From NCBI RefSeq assembly GCF_900110125.1, contig NZ_FOCN01000002.1:124001-188000 (forward strand): 64,000 nt of DNA, given 5' to 3'. Origin of the DNA: Cryobacterium luteum. Its GTDB lineage: Bacteria > Actinomycetota > Actinomycetes > Actinomycetales > Microbacteriaceae. The notes beneath the pieces were generated by a model, which was given only the letters and a program-made list of their open reading frames with translations, searched no databases and was not told the DNA's origin. Positions 58,316 to 64,000 of this stretch are shown in pieces. Both the position numbers and the translations under genes were made by a program. Within the stretch, counting starts at the first letter, position 1, and every line of letters starts with the position of its first letter.

Positions 58316-59458
58316 ATGGGCAGACGGCTTCCTTCCGCTCCGCCCGTTTTGTCGGGCTACACCTACGTGCGTCCCCTCGGTACCGGCGGATTCGCCGATG
58401 TTTTTCTGTTCGAGCAGAACATGCCGCGCCGCTCGGTGGCGGTCAAGGTTCTGCTGCAGGACATCGTCGACGATGACGTGCTGCGCTCCTTCAACGCCGA
58501 AGCGGACGTCATGGCGCGGCTCAGCTCGCACCCCGCGATTCTCACCGTGTACAACGCGAGCATCTCAGCCGATGGCCGCCCGTACCTCGTCATGGAATTC
58601 TGTCCCGGCTCGTACTCGGCCCGCGAGCGTGCGGAGCCGCTGCCCGTGGCGACCGTGCTCGCTGTGGCCGTGCGAATCGCCTGCGCCCTCGAGACGGCCC
58701 ATCGTTCCAAGGTGCTGCACCGCGACATCAAACCCTCGAACATTCTCACCACCACCTTCGGCGGGCCGGTGCTTGGCGACTTCGGTATTGCCGCCTCGCT
58801 CGCCGGCGGTGCCCAGAGCGAACTGTTCGCCATGTCGCTGCCCTGGAGCGCACCCGAAGTGGTCGACGAACGTACCACCGGCACGATCGCTACCGAGGTT
58901 TGGTCCTTCGGCGCTACCATCTACTCGCTTCTGGCCGACCGGGCTCCGTTCGAACTGCCCGCCGGTTCCAATGGGTCGCGCACCCAGCTGAAGCAGCGCA
59001 TCAACCGTGCCAGGTACACCAACATCGGGCGAGCGGATGTTCCCGCCTCCCTCGAGAACGCCCTCGCCCGCATGATGAGTCGCGACCCCGCTGCCCGCCA
59101 GACGAGCCTGCTCGAGTGCGCCCACGACCTGCAGCGCGTGGAACGAGACCTCGGGCTGCCCCTCACCGCGCTCGAAGTGGCGGACGAAGCGTGGGCATCC
59201 GCTGGCGCACCGGTTGACTTCAACAACCAGGAGTCGCGCGGGGCGATCATCTCCGACGTGATCATGCCCACGTTGCGCCCCGGACCGCGGCGCAGCGCGC
59301 GGCGCCCAGTCTCGCAAACCCGCGAGGGCACCATGCCGGGCGGCGGCGCCGAGCGCACGCGGTTCACCCCGCTCACACTCAGCCTGCTCCTCACTGGCGC
59401 GGTCGTTGTCGGAATCGGTGCCACCGTCGGTGCGCTCGCGCTCGCCGGGGTGTTTTGA
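58316..59458 (+). CDS. membrane-anchored Ser/Thr protein kinase
   Basis: 380 residues from ATG 58316 (ATG 58298 is also possible). The glycine loop is GTGGFADVF, the Lys is in VAVKVLLQD, the catalytic loop is LHRDIKPSN and the Mg loop is GDFGIAASL. The activation segment has the APE-like SAPEVV. A linker rich in Arg and Pro leads to a single C-terminal membrane helix (LSLLLTGAVVVGIGATVGALALAGVF) with almost no external part. The stop overlaps the start of the large surface protein gene, as in the actinobacterial kinase/Ig-like protein clusters that I know; a MoxR ATPase, DUF58, transglutaminase and PP2C genes often follow there. Confidence 0.92.
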   Translation: MGRRLPSAPPVLSGYTYVRPLGTGGFADVFLFEQNMPRRSVAVKVLLQDIVDDDVLRSFNAEADVMARLSSHPAILTVYNASISADGRPYLVMEFCPGSYSARERAEPLPVATVLAVAVRIACALETAHRSKVLHRDIKPSNILTTTFGGPVLGDFGIAASLAGGAQSELFAMSLPWSAPEVVDERTTGTIATEVWSFGATIYSLLADRAPFELPAGSNGSRTQLKQRINRARYTNIGRADVPASLENALARMMSRDPAARQTSLLECAHDLQRVERDLGLPLTALEVADEAWASAGAPVDFNNQESRGAIISDVIMPTLRPGPRRSARRPVSQTREGTMPGGGAERTRFTPLTLSLLLTGAVVVGIGATVGALALAGVF

Positions 59459-62400
59459 TGGGCGGCAAACGCAGGCGTCGGCACCTGCCGCTGCTCTTGA
59501 AGGCGCGCCTCGGCGTCGTTCGCATCATTGCGGTCGCCGCGATCGGCGCGCTGCTGGCCACGGTGGCCATCGTCGTCGACGGTTTCGACGTGAAGCAGAC
59601 GCCGGTCAATGCCAGTTCGATCTGGGCTTTGCAGAGCGGCGAGGGCAACCGCTACGCCCGTATCAACACCGACCTCGGTGAAGTCGACACGGTGAAGACG
59701 GTGCCGGCACCGAGTGAACTGGTACAGACCGATACCACCGTGCTGCTCTACGCCCAGAACAACGAAAAAGTCGTCGACGTGAGCCTCGCGGCTCCGATCG
59801 ACCTCGGTGACGACGCGGCCGACTACGACAGCACGCCGGCCGGCACCCGAACCATCGTGTCGTCGGGCTCCTGGGTCGGCTACCTCACGAGCGCGGGAAC
59901 AGTCTTCGCCGGCGCTGTCGGCGGTGCCGGTGATGCTGCCGAGCCCCGCCCGGTGAACCCCTACGCCAACGATGAGGTCGTTCCGGGTGAGACTCCCCGC
60001 GTTTACCGCTCCGATTCCATTGCGATCACGCCGGATGGGGTGCTATACAGCTATTCGAGCGAGGCCGAAAGCGTGCTCCGCTATTCCATCGACGACGACG
60101 AGGTGGTGGGTGAAGACGCCGTCACCGACGGTCCGGCCGATGCCGGAAGCCAGCTGACCGTCGTCGGTGACACCTGGGCGGTGCTCAGCGTGAGCGGCGA
60201 GCAACTGTGGCTGGCCGGCCGGAACGAACCCATCGAGACGAACCTGAGCGAACTGGCCCTGCTGCAACGCCCCAGTACCGATGATGACGACGTGCTCATC
60301 GCCGACCAGACCGGCCTGGCAGCCTTCGCCCTCGCCGACGGCGCTCGCACCGAGTTGGTCGGGGACACTGCGCTAAACGGGGGCGCCGGAGCTGTGCTCG
60401 GTGCGCCCGCCGCCCCCACGTCGTATCACGGAGAGCGCTACGCGGCCTGGCTGCCCGCCTCCGGCACCGGCGGAACGCTGTTCAGCGAGAGCGCCGGCGA
60501 GTCCGCCTTGAGCTACGGCGCGGTCACGCCGAACGGTGACGCCGCCCCGGCGTTTCGCGTCAACGAATCGCTTATGATTCTCAACGACACCCGAAGCGGA
60601 TGGGTGTGGACGCTTCCCGACGGCGCCCTCGTTCCGAGTTCCCAGGACTGGACCCTGGCCGCCGTTGACGAACCGCAGCGGCAGGACGACGTGGAAGAGG
60701 CGTCCGAGGTCGTCGAACCGAAAGCCCCCGTGGCCGTGCCGGATTCCTTCGGCGTGCGCGTCGACCAGCTCGTTACGCTGTCGGTGTTGCTCAACGACCA
60801 CGACGCCAACGACGACGTGCTCAGCGTGGTGCCCGATTCGGTCACCGGTCTCGACCCCGACTGGGGCACCGTCTTCGTGACCGACCAGAACCAGGTGCTC
60901 GCCGTGCAGGTCGCCCCCGGCGCCAGCGGCTCAGCCACCTTCAACTACGCCATCACCGACGGTTCCCGCACCGACGGCCTCAACTCGCCGTCCACCACCG
61001 TCACCCTCACCGTGCACGGCGACGACGTGAATTCAGCGCCGGTCTGGTGTGGCACCGACGGCTGCCTGCAGGAGTGGCCGAGCCCCGAGGTGCAGCCGGG
61101 CGGCACGGCGACCGTTCCGGTGCTGCCCGGCTGGGTCGATCCCGACGGGGATCCTATTTTCGTCGCATCCGCTCACAACACCACCGACATCGGTTCGGCC
61201 AGTGTGACGCCGGCCGGGGTACTCGTCTACAAGCACCCCAACGCGGCCGAACAGAGCGCGCAGTCCGCCACTATTCTGGTGGGCGTCTCGGACATCCATG
61301 GTGCCGCGACCGAGAAACCGCTCACGATCACGGTCACGCCGACCCCGCGCCTCACGGTGGAACCGTTCGCACTGCTCGCCTCGGTGAATGAACGCATTAC
61401 GGTGAATCCGGCTGAGTATGTGTCGGGCGTTGCGGGCCTGTACCGCATCGAGTCGGCCACCATCCCGACGAGCGCCGAGGGCTCCACCGTGGCCATCACC
61501 GCCAACGGTACCGCCTTCGACTTCGCCGCGACCGCCATCGGCAACTACACGGTCAGCCTCACCATCGCCGACGACGTCAGCGAGGTCGTGTCGCTCGTGC
61601 GCATCTCGGTCGTGTCAGCGGATGCCCAGGCCCTCACGACCTCCCCGGTGACGGTTTTCGTGCGGCCCAAGGCCGACACCAGTGTGGACGTCTTCTCCGC
61701 CGTCTCCAACCCGGCCGGGCGCGTGCTGTTGCTCGGCGAAGCGATTCCCGAGACCGTGCTCGGCGCTTCCCTCAGCGTCGACGTCGTCGGGCAGAACATT
61801 CTGCGGGTGCGCGGTTCCACGGCCGATGAACAGCCGGGCAAGCTCGGAACCGTGCGGTACACCGTGTCGGACGGCACCGAGAACCCGCTCTACACCGTGC
61901 GCGGCGAGGCCACGGTGTACCTGCTTCCGGCATCCGTTCCCCAGGCGCCGATCGCCCTAAACGACAGCGTCTCGGTGCGGGTCGGCGCCCAGATCGACAT
62001 TCCGGTACTCGACAACGACGTGGCGCCTGACGGCAATATCGTACTGCTCAACGCCGAATCGGTGCGGAACCGCAGCGACCGGGGTCTCGCCTTCGCGGCC
62101 GGCGCCGAGCTGCGCTACCTCGCCCCCGACGAACCGGGCAGCTACGAACTCACCTACAGCGTGTACACCGCTGGCGCACCCGAACTCATCGACTCGGCCG
62201 TGGTCGCGGTCGAGGTGCTGCCCGACGGCGATAACACCGCCCCCCAGCCGCACACCCTGTACGGTCGGGTGCTGTCGGGGGAGAGCATCGAGATTCCGTT
62301 CGACAGCTTCGGCACCGACCCCGACGGTGATAACGTCGTGCTCGATCGGGTACTCACCCAGCCGGCCCGCGGAACGGCGTCGATCAACGCCACCGGCGAC

Positions 62401-64000
62401 GCCATCGTCTACTCCAGCCCCCTCGACTATCACGGCGCCATCGAATTTCAATACCGCGTGCGCGACACCGGCGGAGCCACCGGTCTCGCCCTCGTGCGCA
62501 TCGGCGTGCTCGACCAACGCTCCAACCCGAGCCCGATCACCTTCAGCGACTACGTCGAGGTGCAGGCCGGAGCAGACAACCAAGTGGTGGTCTTTCCCGC
62601 CGCCAACGACATCGAGCCCGGTGGCGGCAACCTGACCCTGAGCATGGTCACCCCCGACGCGGCGGCCGGCACCGTCGAGTTCGACGCGCTCGCCGGGCGG
62701 ATCGAATCCGTCACCGACGACCGGGTGGTGTTCACGGCTGGCGAAGAGCCGGGCCTGCTCACCTTCGTCTATTCCGTCACCAACGCCAACGACGACGTCG
62801 GCCAGGGACTCATCGTGGTCAAGATCGTGCGTACCTCCGTTCCGGACTATCCGGTCGTGATTGACACGACCCTGGCTTTAGACGAACGTGACACGTTCCC
62901 GAAGGGCGTCGACGTCGTCACCGACAAGGTCTCCTGGAACTCCGGTGACGTCTCTGACCTCACCCTTACGCTGTGGGGCAGCCACCCCGGCCTCGAGGTG
63001 TCGGGCTGGAAGATCAGCGGCGATGTTCCCGACGAGGGGTTGCTCGCCCCGTTCGTCCTGACCGGACCGAACTTTCAAGGGGTCGAGGTGACCACCTACG
63101 GGTTTCTCCGCATCCCGGCGAAGGACGCCATCATCATCGCGCTTAAAAAGGGCAACCTCGAGCAAAACGTGAAGGAAGACGCCTCGGTCAGCTTCGATCT
63201 GACCAGCCTGGTATCGATTCCCGCTGGAACCACGCTGGAACTGCAGCGCACCGGCATCCGCTCGTCGGGGGAGCGCGGCAACGCAACCTGCACCTTCGAT
63301 TCCGGTACCACGGTGACCTACACGGCCGGGTCTGACGCGCCCTGGACCGACTCCTGCACCGTGCCGGCGCGCATCGACGGGCAGGAGGACTACACCCAGC
63401 TGGTCGTGCCGATCGTGGTCGAACCGCTCGACCCGCAGCCGGAACTGCGCCCGGCGGCACTCACCGCGAGCCCTGGCTCCGAGGCCATTCGTTACGACCT
63501 CAGCCACATGGTGGAGTGGCAGGGCAAGGGCGACGTGCCGGCCCTGACCTTTGCGATCGACTTCTCCTCCGATCAGTTCACCGTGCAGCAGGACGGCGCG
63601 ATCCTCACCATCGGTGTCGCCGACAACGCCGTGGCCGGCCGCGAAGCCGCCGTCTCGGTGAGCCTGTCGAGCCACCGCGATGTGGTTTCGGCGGTGCTCG
63701 CGCTCAAGGTGGGACCGGCGCCGAGCGAACTGCCCAAGGGCGGCACCGTGGCCACGACCTGCACGCAGTCGTCGGGCTCCAGCTGCTCGATCGCGGTCGT
63801 CGGAACCGCCGGTGAGGTCAACCTGTACCGCAACACGCCGCTCGAACTGGTCTCCGTCACCGCGCCGAGCACCTGCGTGGGTGTGTCGTTCGCGGTCGAG
63901 AATTCCAAGAACGTGCGAGCCAGTTGGTCGGGCGACACTGCCGGAGGGGTCTGTGAGGCGAGCTTCGTGGTGCGCGACGCCCAGGGCAAGCTCAGCGCCG
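59458..64000 (+). CDS. giant anchored surface protein with Ig-like repeats (3' end off window)
   Basis: An open frame runs from ATG 59458, overlapping the kinase stop (ATGA), to the window end, over 1514 codons without a stop. A basic N-terminus and one membrane helix (about residues 20-41) anchor it, with the rest outside the cell. Residues of about 50-420 are beta-strand-rich and may form a propeller. Further on come repeats of Ig/cadherin-like modules with Ca2+-binding-style Asp/Asn runs such as LLNDHDANDD, DNDVAPDGNI and GTDPDGDNVV. Pairs of Cys occur in the last part (e.g. near 63350 and 63760). It probably acts in cell-wall or surface architecture together with the kinase. Confidence 0.88.
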   Translation, partial: MGGKRRRRHLPLLLKARLGVVRIIAVAAIGALLATVAIVVDGFDVKQTPVNASSIWALQSGEGNRYARINTDLGEVDTVKTVPAPSELVQTDTTVLLYAQNNEKVVDVSLAAPIDLGDDAADYDSTPAGTRTIVSSGSWVGYLTSAGTVFAGAVGGAGDAAEPRPVNPYANDEVVPGETPRVYRSDSIAITPDGVLYSYSSEAESVLRYSIDDDEVVGEDAVTDGPADAGSQLTVVGDTWAVLSVSGEQLWLAGRNEPIETNLSELALLQRPSTDDDDVLIADQTGLAAFALADGARTELVGDTALNGGAGAVLGAPAAPTSYHGERYAAWLPASGTGGTLFSESAGESALSYGAVTPNGDAAPAFRVNESLMILNDTRSGWVWTLPDGALVPSSQDWTLAAVDEPQRQDDVEEASEVVEPKAPVAVPDSFGVRVDQLVTLSVLLNDHDANDDVLSVVPDSVTGLDPDWGTVFVTDQNQVLAVQVAPGASGSATFNYAITDGSRTDGLNSPSTTVTLTVHGDDVNSAPVWCGTDGCLQEWPSPEVQPGGTATVPVLPGWVDPDGDPIFVASAHNTTDIGSASVTPAGVLVYKHPNAAEQSAQSATILVGVSDIHGAATEKPLTITVTPTPRLTVEPFALLASVNERITVNPAEYVSGVAGLYRIESATIPTSAEGSTVAITANGTAFDFAATAIGNYTVSLTIADDVSEVVSLVRISVVSADAQALTTSPVTVFVRPKADTSVDVFSAVSNPAGRVLLLGEAIPETVLGASLSVDVVGQNILRVRGSTADEQPGKLGTVRYTVSDGTENPLYTVRGEATVYLLPASVPQAPIALNDSVSVRVGAQIDIPVLDNDVAPDGNIVLLNAESVRNRSDRGLAFAAGAELRYLAPDEPGSYELTYSVYTAGAPELIDSAVVAVEVLPDGDNTAPQPHTLYGRVLSGESIEIPFDSFGTDPDGDNVVLDRVLTQPARGTASINATGDAIVYSSPLDYHGAIEFQYRVRDTGGATGLALVRIGVLDQRSNPSPITFSDYVEVQAGADNQVVVFPAANDIEPGGGNLTLSMVTPDAAAGTVEFDALAGRIESVTDDRVVFTAGEEPGLLTFVYSVTNANDDVGQGLIVVKIVRTSVPDYPVVIDTTLALDERDTFPKGVDVVTDKVSWNSGDVSDLTLTLWGSHPGLEVSGWKISGDVPDEGLLAPFVLTGPNFQGVEVTTYGFLRIPAKDAIIIALKKGNLEQNVKEDASVSFDLTSLVSIPAGTTLELQRTGIRSSGERGNATCTFDSGTTVTYTAGSDAPWTDSCTVPARIDGQEDYTQLVVPIVVEPLDPQPELRPAALTASPGSEAIRYDLSHMVEWQGKGDVPALTFAIDFSSDQFTVQQDGAILTIGVADNAVAGREAAVSVSLSSHRDVVSAVLALKVGPAPSELPKGGTVATTCTQSSGSSCSIAVVGTAGEVNLYRNTPLELVSVTAPSTCVGVSFAVENSKNVRASWSGDTAGGVCEASFVVRDAQGKLSA

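Overview
The window is high-GC DNA with frequent GTG and TTG starts and dense ATGA/GTGA gene overlaps. Its rpoB and rpoC are of the actinobacterial type. There is also a DrrA/DrrB exporter, a DUF5997 gene and a membrane-anchored Ser/Thr kinase. Together these point to an actinobacterium, most likely of the family Microbacteriaceae; the genus cannot be fixed from sequence reading alone. No rRNA, tRNA, phage, insertion sequence or CRISPR array was seen.

Layout. 1-9.4 kb is a mosaic of short units: the 3' end of an AAA+ ATPase, a broken LuxR-type regulator, a DrrA/DrrB-type exporter with a VOC protein, a LysR-ligand-domain protein divergent from a DUF5997 gene, an esterase, a Nudix protein, a nucleoside hydrolase and an acetyltransferase. 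9.4-12 kb holds a DEAD-box helicase and a DUF1684 protein. 12-31.2 kb is a catabolic island for aldaric acids (glucarate/galactarate type). It has a complete peptide/opine-class ABC importer, a second close paralogue of its binding protein, a TauE/SafE permease, two enolase-family dehydratases, KDG dehydratase, an alpha-ketoglutarate semialdehyde dehydrogenase, an RraA-family aldolase, two D-2-hydroxyacid dehydrogenases and three regulators (GntR, IclR, LysR). These enzymes can take glucarate to 2-oxoglutarate, with a possible aldolase/reductase side branch.

31.2-37.2 kb is housekeeping or poorly characterised genes: an EVE protein, a coiled-coil membrane protein, a SprT-like protein, a GSDH-type lipoprotein, a TPR protein and a spermidine-synthase fold protein. 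37.5-45 kb is rpoB-rpoC, ended by a UUCG-loop terminator. 45.3-55.1 kb is a type IV pilus operon (pilB, pilT, pilC, pilA, three minor-pilin-like genes, pilM, pilN, pilO) without pilD or pilQ. A convergent GGDEF-EAL protein abuts it. 58.3 kb to the end is a Ser/Thr kinase overlapping a very large anchored surface protein with Ig-like repeats, which runs off the window.

The most interesting non-gene signals are two. First, a nonamer, AGCGGATGC, is strongly over-represented on both strands, enriched between genes and once paired as a terminator-like hairpin; this resembles a DNA-uptake sequence in a genome region that encodes type IV pili. Second, a GGGCCC-based element of about 66 bp occurs three times with identical internal spacing and compensatory changes in its dyad; one copy lies just upstream of the pilus operon and two flank the broken luxR gene. 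Several intergenic inverted repeats and candidate operators are also listed.
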